A DNA stretch of 64,000 nt from Scandinavium sp051650185 (lineage in GTDB: Bacteria > Pseudomonadota > Gammaproteobacteria > Enterobacterales > Enterobacteriaceae): positions 40,394 to 104,393 of the forward strand of contig NZ_JBOFIN010000108.1 of assembly GCF_051650185.1 (NCBI RefSeq). The letters run 5' to 3'. Below are positions 15,481 to 23,428 of this stretch, piece by piece. Position 1 is the stretch's first letter. Each line of letters begins with the position of its first letter. The notes beneath the pieces are model-generated. The model saw only the letters and a program-made list of their open reading frames with translations. It made no database searches and was not told where the DNA came from. The position numbers and the translations under genes are program-made.

Positions 15481-16712
15481 TTACTCTGCCGAAACTTGTC
15501 GTCAGCGAGACTGACCTCACCGCCGCCTCCGGTCTGGCAGGCAAAACCAGCGATACCGACGGCGGCACGGCGCAGGACTTTTTCGCCCTGCTGGCAGGCG
15601 CGATGTCCGGGAAAAACGCCAAAGACGGCAAAACATCGCTGACGCTGGCCGATTTGCAGGAAGCCAGCCAGAAGCTACCGCAGGGTGATGCGAAAACGAC
15701 GCTCAGCAATCTGTTGGGCCAGCTTCAGGACGACAACGCAACAAAAGCCGATGTGACCACGCTCAGCGATGCACAGTCTGTCCTTAGCGCGTTAACGCCA
15801 GAAGTGAAGAACGATGTGCTGAAGCAGCTCGGCAAAGATATCCAGAAAGACGACGACAAACCGAGCCCGAACGATGAAGAGATGGCCGGGTTAAGCGCGC
15901 TGATGGCGATGCTGCCGCATGTCGCCAGCCCAACAACGGCAGTGCCTGCTGGCGAAACGGTGTCCGTCACAGGCGCGGATCGTAAAGACGGCCCGGCAAC
16001 GCTTGCAGGCCTGATGACGACAAATGCAGACACCTCCAGCCCACGCGGAAAAACCAGCGGTAAAGAGTTTGCTCTGCCTCAGGCTGCACATGGTCAGCCC
16101 GTTACCGCCACTGACGACGCGACGCTGAATCAGGCCACACCATTGACGATGGCTGCGGCTGCGAAAGCCGATACCGACAGTAATCTTTCTGCCGCCACGC
16201 CAACGGTTAACGTTGCGCCAGTTATCAGTAACGCGACCGCCACCGTCAACACGCACCCTGTGGTGACTGTGAATTCCCAGCTTGGCACGCCGGAGTGGCA
16301 GCAAAACGTCAGCCAGCACATCACGCTGTTCACCCGTCAGGGCCAGCAAACCGCCGAGCTGAAGCTGCATCCGGAGAATTTGGGCCAGGTGAATATCACC
16401 CTGAAGATTGACGACAACCAGGCGCAGATTCAGATGGTGTCCCCGCACAGCCACGTGCGCGCCGCGCTGGAAGCCGCTATTCCCACGCTGCGCACCCAGT
16501 TAGCCGATAACGGCATTCAGCTGGCGCAAAGCAACGTCAGCAGCGAAAGCTTTGCCGGGCAGCAACAGCAGCAGTCCGCTTTTGGTCAGTCATCTTCACA
16601 ACGTTCTGCTGAAGGTGGCGCGTTTAATGCCGATGATGAAGAGACTCTGGCGGTGCCTGCCAGCCTGCAATCACAGGCGCGTGGCAACGGGATCGTCGAC
16701 ATCTTCGCCTAA
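15477..16712 (+). CDS. fliK: Flagellar hook-length control protein FliK
   Basis: A 411-residue secreted ruler protein that measures the hook and triggers the export specificity switch at FlhB. The N-terminal half is low-complexity Ala/Thr/Asp-rich. The conserved C-terminal domain (about 265-370) carries LKLHPENLGQVNITLKIDDNQAQIQM, typical of FliK. The last 40 residues are Gln/Ser-rich. Divergence in the linker is normal for this family. It ends the fliFGHIJK run. Confidence 0.96.
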   Translation: MITLPKLVVSETDLTAASGLAGKTSDTDGGTAQDFFALLAGAMSGKNAKDGKTSLTLADLQEASQKLPQGDAKTTLSNLLGQLQDDNATKADVTTLSDAQSVLSALTPEVKNDVLKQLGKDIQKDDDKPSPNDEEMAGLSALMAMLPHVASPTTAVPAGETVSVTGADRKDGPATLAGLMTTNADTSSPRGKTSGKEFALPQAAHGQPVTATDDATLNQATPLTMAAAAKADTDSNLSAATPTVNVAPVISNATATVNTHPVVTVNSQLGTPEWQQNVSQHITLFTRQGQQTAELKLHPENLGQVNITLKIDDNQAQIQMVSPHSHVRAALEAAIPTLRTQLADNGIQLAQSNVSSESFAGQQQQQSAFGQSSSQRSAEGGAFNADDEETLAVPASLQSQARGNGIVDIFA

Positions 16713-16815
16713 CGCCAGAGGTAGCATGATTATTCCCGTCTTTTCCGCCCTTTGAGCGTGACTTAAGTCGGGATAATCACCCTTAAAGCTGCATCGAACA
16801 GGAAATTTGTATCAG

Positions 16816-17283
16816 ATGACTGACACCGCGATCGCGAAAAAAAGCAAACGCTCAATCTGGATCCCGCTGCTGGTGCTGGTGACGCTCGCAGCCTGCGCTA
16901 CCGCAGGCTATAGTTACTGGCGACTGCAGCAGCAACCCTCCGCGGATGCAAAAAAAGAGGTTCCGCCACCGCCAGCCCCGGTGTTCTGGGCGCTGGATAC
17001 GTTCACGGTTAACCTTGGCGATGCCGATCGCGTGCTCTATATCGGGATAACGCTGCGTCTGAAGGATGAGGCGACCCGCTCGCGTCTGAATGAGTATCTG
17101 CCGGAAGTTCGCAGCCGCCTGCTGCTGCTGTTCTCCCGCCAGGATGCGGCAAAACTGGCGACCGACACCGGGAAACAAGACCTGGTGAATGCCATCAAAC
17201 AGACACTTGCTCCACCGTTGGTGGCGGGCCAGCCGAAGCAGGAAGTGACTGACGTGCTGTATACAGCTTTCATTCTGCGGTAA
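16816..17283 (+). CDS. fliL: Flagellar basal body-associated protein FliL
   Basis: A 155-residue single-span inner-membrane protein that surrounds the stator and supports torque under load. The start MTDTAIAKKSKRSIWIPLLV at 16816 agrees with the family; the TTG nine bases earlier is not needed. The membrane helix is at about residues 14-35, and the periplasmic domain is preceded by a Pro-rich linker. It begins fliLMNOPQR after a 103-base gap. That gap holds a GATTATTCCCG/CGGGATAATC inverted repeat around 16727-16779 and presumably the operon promoter. Confidence 0.96.
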   Translation: MTDTAIAKKSKRSIWIPLLVLVTLAACATAGYSYWRLQQQPSADAKKEVPPPPAPVFWALDTFTVNLGDADRVLYIGITLRLKDEATRSRLNEYLPEVRSRLLLLFSRQDAAKLATDTGKQDLVNAIKQTLAPPLVAGQPKQEVTDVLYTAFILR

Positions 17284-17287
17284 TCCC

Positions 17288-18292
17288 ATGGGCGACAGTA
17301 TTCTTTCTCAGGCCGAAATTGATGCGCTGCTGAACGGCGACAGCGAGAAAAGTGACGAACCGCAACCCGGTGCCACTGGCGACAGTGACATTCGTCCCTA
17401 CGATCCTAATACCCAGCGTCGCGTGGTGCGCGAGCGTCTGCAGGCGCTGGAAATCATCAACGAGCGTTTTGCTCGCCAGTTCCGTATGGGCCTGTTCAAC
17501 CTGCTGCGTCGTAGCCCGGATATCACCGTGGGCGCGATCCGCATTCAGCCCTACCACGAATTTGCCCGCAACCTGCCGGTGCCGACCAACCTGAACCTGA
17601 TCCACCTGAAACCGCTGCGCGGGACCGGGCTGTTCGTGTTCTCGCCAAGCCTGGTGTTTATTGCGGTTGATAACCTGTTTGGCGGCGATGGGCGTTTCCC
17701 GACCAAAGTCGAAGGCCGCGAATTTACCCATACCGAACAGCGCGTGATTAACCGCATGCTGAAGCTGGCGCTGGAAGGCTACAGCGATGCGTGGAAAGCG
17801 ATTAACCCGCTGGAAGTGGAATATGTCCGTTCCGAGATGCAGGTGAAATTTACCAATATCACCACCTCACCGAACGACATCGTGGTCAATACCCCGTTCC
17901 ATGTTGAGATTGGCAACCTGACAGGTGAATTCAACATCTGTCTGCCGTTCAGCATGATTGAACCCCTGCGCGAGTTGTTGGTGAACCCACCTCTGGAGAA
18001 CTCCCGCAGTGAAGATCAGAACTGGCGCGAAAACCTGGTACGCCAGGTTCAGCACTCAGAACTGGAGCTGGTAGCGAATTTCGCCGACATCTCCCTGCGT
18101 CTTTCCCAAATATTAAAACTACAACCCGGTGACGTGCTGCCGATTGATAAACCGGATCGCATTATTGCCCATGTGGACGGCGTCCCGGTATTGACCAGCC
18201 AGTACGGCACGGTGAACGGTCAATACGCACTACGCGTTGAGCACCTGATTAACCCGATTTTGAACTCGCTGAATGAGGAACAGCCCAAATGA
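17288..18292 (+). CDS. fliM: Flagellar motor switch protein FliM
   Basis: A 334-residue C-ring protein that binds phosphorylated CheY and reverses motor rotation. The N-terminal CheY-binding peptide (MGDSILSQAEIDALLNGDSE) is intact. It is followed by the CheC-like middle domain (about 45-240) and the C-terminal SpoA domain that joins FliN. The start lies four bases after the fliL stop, and the stop overlaps fliN by four bases. Confidence 0.98.
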   Translation: MGDSILSQAEIDALLNGDSEKSDEPQPGATGDSDIRPYDPNTQRRVVRERLQALEIINERFARQFRMGLFNLLRRSPDITVGAIRIQPYHEFARNLPVPTNLNLIHLKPLRGTGLFVFSPSLVFIAVDNLFGGDGRFPTKVEGREFTHTEQRVINRMLKLALEGYSDAWKAINPLEVEYVRSEMQVKFTNITTSPNDIVVNTPFHVEIGNLTGEFNICLPFSMIEPLRELLVNPPLENSRSEDQNWRENLVRQVQHSELELVANFADISLRLSQILKLQPGDVLPIDKPDRIIAHVDGVPVLTSQYGTVNGQYALRVEHLINPILNSLNEEQPK

Positions 18293-18702
18293 GTGATATG
18301 AATAATCCGTCCGATGAAAACAGCGGTGCAATGGACGATCTGTGGGCTGAAGCGTTGGGCGAACAGAAATCAGCAAGCGGCAAGAGCGCGGCGGATGCGG
18401 TATTCCAGCAGTTAGGCGGCGGCGATGTTAGCGGCACGCTGCAGGATATCGACCTGATCATGGATATCCCGGTCAAACTGACCGTGGAACTGGGCCGCAC
18501 CCGCATGACCATCAAAGAGCTGCTGCGCCTGACGCAAGGCTCCGTGGTGTCGCTGGACGGGCTGGCGGGCGAACCGCTCGATATTCTGATCAACGGCTAC
18601 CTGATTGCTCAGGGTGAAGTCGTGGTCGTTGCCGACAAGTACGGCGTACGCATCACCGACATCATCACGCCGTCTGAACGTATGCGTCGCCTGAGCCGCT
18701 AA
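18289..18702 (+). CDS. fliN: Flagellar motor switch protein FliN
   Basis: A 137-residue C-ring protein with a variable acidic N-terminus and a C-terminal SpoA domain (about 60-135, DIPVKLTVELGRTRMTIKELL). It forms the ring base with FliM and docks the FliH-FliI complex. Length and sequence are as in E. coli. It ends one base before fliO. Confidence 0.98.
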   Translation: MSDMNNPSDENSGAMDDLWAEALGEQKSASGKSAADAVFQQLGGGDVSGTLQDIDLIMDIPVKLTVELGRTRMTIKELLRLTQGSVVSLDGLAGEPLDILINGYLIAQGEVVVVADKYGVRITDIITPSERMRRLSR

Positions 18703-18703
18703 G

Positions 18704-19087
18704 ATGAAAACCCAGGCCAGCGTTTCTCAACCCGCCGTGACCGCGAACCCTTCTTCTCCGCTGATAGACGTCAGCGGCGCGCTACTGGGGATCATCCTGC
18801 TGATCCTGGCGGCGGCGTGGCTGGCTAAGCGCTTTGGCGTTAGCGGCGCGAGAAGCTCGGCCAGTAAAGATCTGAAAGTCAGCGCCAGCGCTTCGCTCGG
18901 CCAGCGTGAGCGAGTGGTGATTGTCGACGTTGAAGATGCCCGGCTGGTGCTGGGCGTGACGGCCTCTCAGGTGACGTTGCTGCACAAACTGCCTCCAGCG
19001 CAGGTTGATCCTGACGCGCCAAAGCCTGAAGTGCCTGATTTTGCCTCACTGATGAAATCTGTTATCAAGCGCCCTGGGAGATCCTGA
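18704..19087 (+). CDS. fliO: Flagellar biosynthetic protein FliO
   Basis: A 127-residue small membrane protein that helps assemble the FliP ring of the export gate. One transmembrane helix at about residues 22-42 (LLGIILLILAAAWLAKRFG) is followed by a basic cytoplasmic domain. The stop and the fliP start overlap by one base. Confidence 0.95.
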   Translation: MKTQASVSQPAVTANPSSPLIDVSGALLGIILLILAAAWLAKRFGVSGARSSASKDLKVSASASLGQRERVVIVDVEDARLVLGVTASQVTLLHKLPPAQVDPDAPKPEVPDFASLMKSVIKRPGRS

Positions 19088-19824
19088 TGCGTCGTGTGCT
19101 TTCCCTCTCGCTTGTGGCGCTGTGGCTGCTCTCGCCTGCTGCGTTTGCTCAACTGCCAGGGCTTGTCAGCCAGCCTCTGCCTAACGGGGGCCAGAGCTGG
19201 TCTCTGCCGGTGCAGACGCTGGTGTTTATCACCTCCCTGACCTTCCTGCCCGCCATTCTGCTGATGATGACCAGCTTCACGCGCATCATCATTGTGTTTG
19301 GTCTTTTGCGCAGCGCACTCGGCACCGCTTCCGCGCCGCCGAATCAGGTGCTGCTCGGGCTGGCGCTGTTTCTGACCTTTTTTATTATGTCGCCGGTTAT
19401 CGACAAGATTTACAACGACGCTTATCAGCCGTTCAGTGAGGATAAAATCACACTTGAACAGGCGATTGATAAAGGCTCACAGCCGCTGCGTGAATTTATG
19501 CTGCGCCAGACCCGCGAGGCCGATTTAGCCCTGTTTGCTCGTCTGGCCAACACCGCGCCTATTCAGGGGCCGGAAGCCGTCCCGATGCGCATTCTGCTGC
19601 CTGCTTATGTCACCAGCGAACTCAAAACGGCCTTCCAGATTGGCTTCACCATCTTTATTCCGTTCCTGATTATCGATTTGGTGGTCGCCAGCGTGCTGAT
19701 GGCGCTGGGGATGATGATGGTACCCCCGGCCACCATTGCGCTGCCTTTCAAGCTGATGCTGTTTGTGCTGGTCGACGGCTGGCAGCTTCTGGTGGGATCG
19801 CTCGCCCAAAGTTTTTACAGTTAA
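19087..19824 (+). CDS. fliP: Flagellar export gate protein FliP
   Basis: A 245-residue core component of the export gate, forming the pentameric FliP5 pore with FliQ and FliR. It has a cleavable signal peptide (MRRVLSLSLVALWLLSPAAFA), unusual among export gate proteins and characteristic of FliP, followed by four membrane segments. The block TFLPAILLMMTSFTRIIIVFGLLR is highly conserved. Confidence 0.98.
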   Translation: MRRVLSLSLVALWLLSPAAFAQLPGLVSQPLPNGGQSWSLPVQTLVFITSLTFLPAILLMMTSFTRIIIVFGLLRSALGTASAPPNQVLLGLALFLTFFIMSPVIDKIYNDAYQPFSEDKITLEQAIDKGSQPLREFMLRQTREADLALFARLANTAPIQGPEAVPMRILLPAYVTSELKTAFQIGFTIFIPFLIIDLVVASVLMALGMMMVPPATIALPFKLMLFVLVDGWQLLVGSLAQSFYS

Positions 19825-19833
19825 GGAACGTCC

Positions 19834-20103
19834 ATGACCCCTGAATCGGTAATGATGCTGGGCACTGAGGCGATGAAAGTCGCGCTGGCGCTGGCTGCCC
19901 CACTGCTGCTGGTGGCGTTAATCACCGGCTTGCTTATCAGTATTTTGCAGGCTGCGACGCAGATTAACGAAATGACCCTGTCGTTTATCCCGAAAATCAT
20001 CGCCGTGTTTATCGCCATCATCGTGGCCGGGCCGTGGATGCTGAATCTGCTGCTGGATTACGTGCGCACGCTGTTCAACAACCTGCCGTACATCATCGGA
20101 TAA
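19834..20103 (+). CDS. fliQ: Flagellar export gate protein FliQ
   Basis: An 89-residue protein with two membrane hairpin helices (about 15-40 and 50-75). Four copies surround the FliP5-FliR1 core. The sequence TPESVMMLGTEAMKVALALAAPLLL is typical. An AAGGAA ribosome site precedes the ATG. Confidence 0.97.
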   Translation: MTPESVMMLGTEAMKVALALAAPLLLVALITGLLISILQAATQINEMTLSFIPKIIAVFIAIIVAGPWMLNLLLDYVRTLFNNLPYIIG

Positions 20104-20108
20104 GCCAC

Positions 20109-20903
20109 ATGCTGCACGTCACCAGCGACCAATGGCTGCACTGGTTGAGCCTCTATTTTTGGCCGCTGTTGCGCGTGCTGGCGTTGATCTCCACCGCCCC
20201 GATCCTGAGCGAGTCCAGCGTGCCCAAGCGGGTGAAGCTGGGCCTTGGCATCATCATTACCTTTATCATCGCCCCATCGCTTCCCGCCACTGACGTGACG
20301 CTGTTTTCACCTAACGCGCTGTGGCTGGCGATGCAGCAAATCCTCATTGGCATTGCGCTGGGCTTTACCATGCAGTTTGCCTTTGCCGCCGTACGATTCG
20401 CCGGGGAAGTGATTGGCCTGCAAATGGGCTTGTCCTTCGCGACCTTCGTTGACCCGAGCAGCCATCTGAGCATGCCGGTGCTGGCGAGGATCATGGATAT
20501 GCTGGCGATGCTGCTTTTTCTGGTCTTTAACGGTCACTTATGGCTCATTTCGCTGCTGGTCGATACGTTTCACACCCTGCCGATTGGCGGCAATCCGCTT
20601 AACAGCAATGCGTTTATGGCGCTTGCCCGGGCCGGTGGGCTTATCTTCCTTAACGGCCTGATGCTGGCGCTGCCGATAATCACCCTGCTGCTGACCATTA
20701 ACCTTGCGCTGGGGATGCTCAACAGAATGGCACCGCAGCTTTCCATCTTTGTGATTGGTTTTCCCATTACCCTGACTGTGGGTATTATTTTAATGGCCGC
20801 CTTGATGCCATTAATTGCGCCCTTCTGCGAACACTTATTCAGTGAATTATTCGATCTATTGGCGGATATTATCAGTGAATTACCCAGGATAAGTTCTCCT
20901 TAG
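20109..20903 (+). CDS. fliR: Flagellar export gate protein FliR
   Basis: A 264-residue polytopic membrane protein, one copy per export gate. The ATG at 20109 starts MLHVTSDQWLHWLSLYFWPLLRVLAL as in other FliR proteins; an earlier frame runs through fliQ. About six hydrophobic helices are visible. It is the last gene of the operon. The 284 bases before rcsA contain an RcsAB box but no clear terminator. Confidence 0.97.
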   Translation: MLHVTSDQWLHWLSLYFWPLLRVLALISTAPILSESSVPKRVKLGLGIIITFIIAPSLPATDVTLFSPNALWLAMQQILIGIALGFTMQFAFAAVRFAGEVIGLQMGLSFATFVDPSSHLSMPVLARIMDMLAMLLFLVFNGHLWLISLLVDTFHTLPIGGNPLNSNAFMALARAGGLIFLNGLMLALPIITLLLTINLALGMLNRMAPQLSIFVIGFPITLTVGIILMAALMPLIAPFCEHLFSELFDLLADIISELPRISSP

Positions 20904-20920
20904 AAATAAAAGGGGGATCC

Positions 20921-20934
20921 TAAGGATATTCTTA
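20921..20934. promoter_or_regulatory. RcsAB box upstream of rcsA
   Basis: TAAGGATATTCTTA matches the RcsAB consensus (TaAGaatatTCctA, and its complement). RcsA with RcsB activates its own gene through such a site in E. coli and Klebsiella. It lies about 250 bases before the rcsA ATG, right after fliR. Confidence 0.7.
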
Positions 20935-21187
20935 AAATAGTTCTTCAAAAACATCTACCAGCATAACTCCGGTGCGGGTGAATTGTTTTTACTCCTCTCA
21001 CACATCATAACATTTACTTTACTTTAAGATGTTTCCTGGCAAATTATACGTAACTTTACGGGATAGTTGAGGTCGCCCGATTGTCTTTCCTTTGCTCTTT
21101 GTAAGTTCAGGTTAAACGTTCTCTGACAATTAAGAAGCAGTCGGGCTATGGGGTTAATTATCGTTACGCATTGAGTGAGGGTATGCC

Positions 21188-21811
21188 ATGTCAACGATTA
21201 TTATGGATCTATGCAGTTACACCCGGCTAGGGTTGACCGGGTACCTGACCAGTCGAGGGATCAAGAAGCGCGATATTGGCGATATTGAGACCATCAGTGA
21301 GCTTGAAACGGCCTGCGAAGCACTGCAACCGTCTGTCGTGTTCATTAATGAAGACTGCTTTATCCACGATACACAAAGCAGTCAGCATATTAAGCAGATC
21401 ATTAATCAACACCCCAGGACACTGTTCATCGTATTTATGGCGATTGCCAACGTCCATTTCGATGAGTATTTGCTGGTCAGAGATAATCTGTTAATAAGTT
21501 CCAAATCGATTAAACCGGAATCACTGGACGATATTCTGGCTGATTACCTGCAAAAGATAAGCCGTAATGTTAGCAAGATTAACATTCCGACATTATCATT
21601 AAGCAGGACTGAATCAAGTATGCTAAAAATGTGGATGTCGGGACAAGGAACGATTCAGATATCCGACCAGATGAATATTAAGGCCAAAACGGTATCGTCA
21701 CATAAAGGTAATATTAAAAAGAAAATAAAAACGCATAATAAACAGGTTATTTATCATGTTGTCCGATTGACAGATAATGTGACCAGCGGTATTTACGTCA
21801 ATATGCGCTAA
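21188..21811 (+). CDS. rcsA: Colanic acid capsule co-activator RcsA
   Basis: A 207-residue LuxR/FixJ-type regulator that heterodimerises with RcsB to activate colanic acid and repress motility genes. The N-terminal receiver-like half lacks phosphorylation residues. The C-terminal helix-turn-helix (about 130-195) contains SLSRTESSMLKMWMSGQGT...KAKTVSSHKGNIKKKI. In E. coli it is degraded by Lon and silenced by H-NS, with DsrA relieving silencing; DsrA is encoded about 0.6 kb downstream. The AT-rich leader is consistent with H-NS control. Confidence 0.97.
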   Translation: MSTIIMDLCSYTRLGLTGYLTSRGIKKRDIGDIETISELETACEALQPSVVFINEDCFIHDTQSSQHIKQIINQHPRTLFIVFMAIANVHFDEYLLVRDNLLISSKSIKPESLDDILADYLQKISRNVSKINIPTLSLSRTESSMLKMWMSGQGTIQISDQMNIKAKTVSSHKGNIKKKIKTHNKQVIYHVVRLTDNVTSGIYVNMR

Positions 21812-21822
21812 TCGTTCGTGAC

Positions 21823-21851
21823 TCACTGGCGGCACACCCGCCAGTGAAAAA
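21823..21851. terminator. Terminator between rcsA and dsrB
   Basis: TCACTGGCGG, loop CACAC, CCGCCAGTGA followed by AAAAATT. It lies between the converging genes rcsA and dsrB and can serve either strand. Confidence 0.7.
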
Positions 21852-21854
21852 TTC

Positions 21855-22043
21855 TTACTCGGCTTTCTCAACGAAAATGCCGTCCGCGTGCCCCACTTCA
21901 TTAAAGAACCAGATGCCCATCGGGTAATCTTCCAGCGACACCAGGTACATTATTCCTTCATTAAACTGTTCTACAGCCAGTACGACACCTGGCCGACGCG
22001 GCCCACCGTCCGTTTTGACCGTCACACGATCGTTCACCTGCAT
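21855..22043 (-). CDS. dsrB: DsrB small protein
   Basis: A 62-residue protein nearly identical to E. coli DsrB (MQVNDRVTVKTDGGPRRPGV...GIFVEKAE), in the same place beside rcsA. The molecular function is unknown. In E. coli it is sigma-S dependent and lies downstream of the DsrA region. Its fold is probably a small SH3-like beta barrel, judged from the alternating hydrophobic pattern. GGAGACA precedes the ATG. Confidence 0.95.
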   Translation of the reverse strand: MQVNDRVTVKTDGGPRRPGVVLAVEQFNEGIMYLVSLEDYPMGIWFFNEVGHADGIFVEKAE

Positions 22044-22173
22044 AACTTGTCTCCTGTCTTTTACTTCAGCCAGTGTAGAACAAAACCGCCCTGCTGGCAG
22101 CGTCCTGCGCGCCGATTGGTGTTTTTATCGACGGTCTATACTCAAAGGTGGATGACAGCAAGAGGACCCTGTG

Positions 22174-22401
22174 ATGAAAACCGCCAAAGAGTACAGTGAC
22201 ACGGCCAAACGCGAGGTGAATGTGGATGTCGATGCCCTGCTGGATGCCATCAACGAAATCAGTGAGAGCGAGGTTCACCGTGCCGGTGACGACCCTCACC
22301 ATGTCAGCATTGACGGACGCGAGTACCACACCTGGCGTGAACTGGCCGAAGCGTTTGAGCTCGATATTCACGACTTCAGCATTACCGAAGTGAACCGCTG
22401 A
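22174..22401 (+). CDS. yodD: YodD stress-related small protein
   Basis: A 75-residue protein matching E. coli YodD, which is induced by oxidative and acid stress; its biochemical role is unknown. It begins MKTAKEYSDTAKREV and ends HDFSITEVNR. The ATG at 22174 follows a GTG that is out of the conserved region. The stop lies ten bases from the end of the convergent DsrA gene. Confidence 0.94.
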   Translation: MKTAKEYSDTAKREVNVDVDALLDAINEISESEVHRAGDDPHHVSIDGREYHTWRELAEAFELDIHDFSITEVNR

Positions 22402-22411
22402 ACGCAGGCAA

Positions 22412-22497
22412 AAAAAACCCGACCATGGAAGGGTCGGGTAGAAGCTTGCTGATGCAAGAAGCACTTGAAAATTCGTTACACCAGGAAATCTGATGCG
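22412..22497 (-). ncRNA. dsrA: DsrA small regulatory RNA
   Basis: The minus strand matches E. coli DsrA over nearly its full length. It includes the first stem (CATCAGATTTCCTGGTGTAA), the rpoS-pairing segment with TTCAAGTGCTTCTTGC, and a terminator hairpin ACCCGACC...GGTCGGGT ending in eight thymines. DsrA pairs with the rpoS leader to raise sigma-S synthesis at low temperature and with hns mRNA to lower H-NS. A promoter TTGTCT, 17 bases, TAATGT lies just upstream (complement of about 22505-22533). The hairpin tip differs from E. coli, but the pairing regions are conserved. Confidence 0.93.
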
Positions 22498-22504
22498 GAT
22501 AAAA

Positions 22505-22533
22505 CATTATCCTCAATTTTTTTGTAAGACAAG
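22505..22533 (-). promoter_or_regulatory. dsrA promoter
   Basis: On the minus strand TTGTCT, a 17-base spacer and TAATGT lie eight bases before the predicted DsrA 5' end. The spacer carries an A7 tract, in keeping with the temperature-responsive spacer known for E. coli dsrA. Confidence 0.65.
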
Positions 22534-22600
22534 CATTATTCATAAACACCATGAATACATTTAGGATTTTTCCGAACGAATTTCAGTTTAAGGAGAGGCA

Positions 22601-23428
22601 ATGCCCAGTCAGCCACAACGGTGGATTATCTTTACCGACCTTGAGGGCACGCTGCTGGATATCCACACCCAGCAGTGGCAACCTGCCAGCGAATGGCTTA
22701 CCCGGCTCAAACAGCGGCAGATCCCCGTCATTCTTTGCAGCAGTAAAACCGCGGCTGAGATGATGCTGCTGCAAAAAGAGCTCGGTATTGGTCCGTTGCC
22801 CCTGATCGCCGAAAACGGCGCTGTCATTCAAATGGGTGATGACTGGCAGGATGCTGATGGACCCAGGCGCATCATTGGATCGCCCCATGAAGAGATCCAG
22901 CATGTCCTCACTCAGTTACGGGAAAATGACGGCTTTAAGTTCACCACGTTTTCCGATGTCCCGGAGCAGACCATCAGTGACTGGACGGGCATGAGCCTGA
23001 AACATGCGGCGCTGGCGCGATTACATGAAGCTTCTGAGACGTTAATCTGGCGGGACAGCGATGTACGGATGCGGGCCTTTGATGAAACGCTTGCTTCTCT
23101 GGGCTTGCAGTTTGTGCGCGGCGCACGCTTCTGGCATGTGCTTGATCAGCGCGGCGGCAAAGCGCAGGCGGTCAGTTGGCTGCTAAGCCGTTACCAGCAG
23201 AAAGAAGGCTTTCGCCGGGTGTCTGTTGGCCTGGGTGATGGCCCAAATGATGCGCCGCTGCTCGACAGCACGGATTATGCGGTGGTGGTCAAAGGTCTTA
23301 GTCGCGACGGTATCTTCCTGAAAGACGATTCGCCGGAACGCGTGTATCACACCCGCTCCAGCGGCCCGGAAGGCTGGCGCGAAGGCCTCAATTACTGGCT
23401 TTCGTCTTTGTCGCAGCAGCAGACCTGA
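22601..23428 (+). CDS. yedP: Mannosyl-3-phosphoglycerate phosphatase-like HAD hydrolase
   Basis: A 275-residue HAD-superfamily phosphatase. Motif I is IIFTDLEGTLLD (normally DxDGT, here DLEGT). Motif II lies in CSSKTAAEM, and motif IV in GLGDGPNDAPLL. E. coli YedP belongs to the mannosyl-3-phosphoglycerate phosphatase family, but no synthase gene is nearby, so the natural substrate is uncertain. AGGAG precedes the ATG. Its last 37 bases overlap the end of dgcQ on the opposite strand. The second Asp of motif I reading as Glu is worth noting for activity. Confidence 0.9.
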   Translation: MPSQPQRWIIFTDLEGTLLDIHTQQWQPASEWLTRLKQRQIPVILCSSKTAAEMMLLQKELGIGPLPLIAENGAVIQMGDDWQDADGPRRIIGSPHEEIQHVLTQLRENDGFKFTTFSDVPEQTISDWTGMSLKHAALARLHEASETLIWRDSDVRMRAFDETLASLGLQFVRGARFWHVLDQRGGKAQAVSWLLSRYQQKEGFRRVSVGLGDGPNDAPLLDSTDYAVVVKGLSRDGIFLKDDSPERVYHTRSSGPEGWREGLNYWLSSLSQQQT

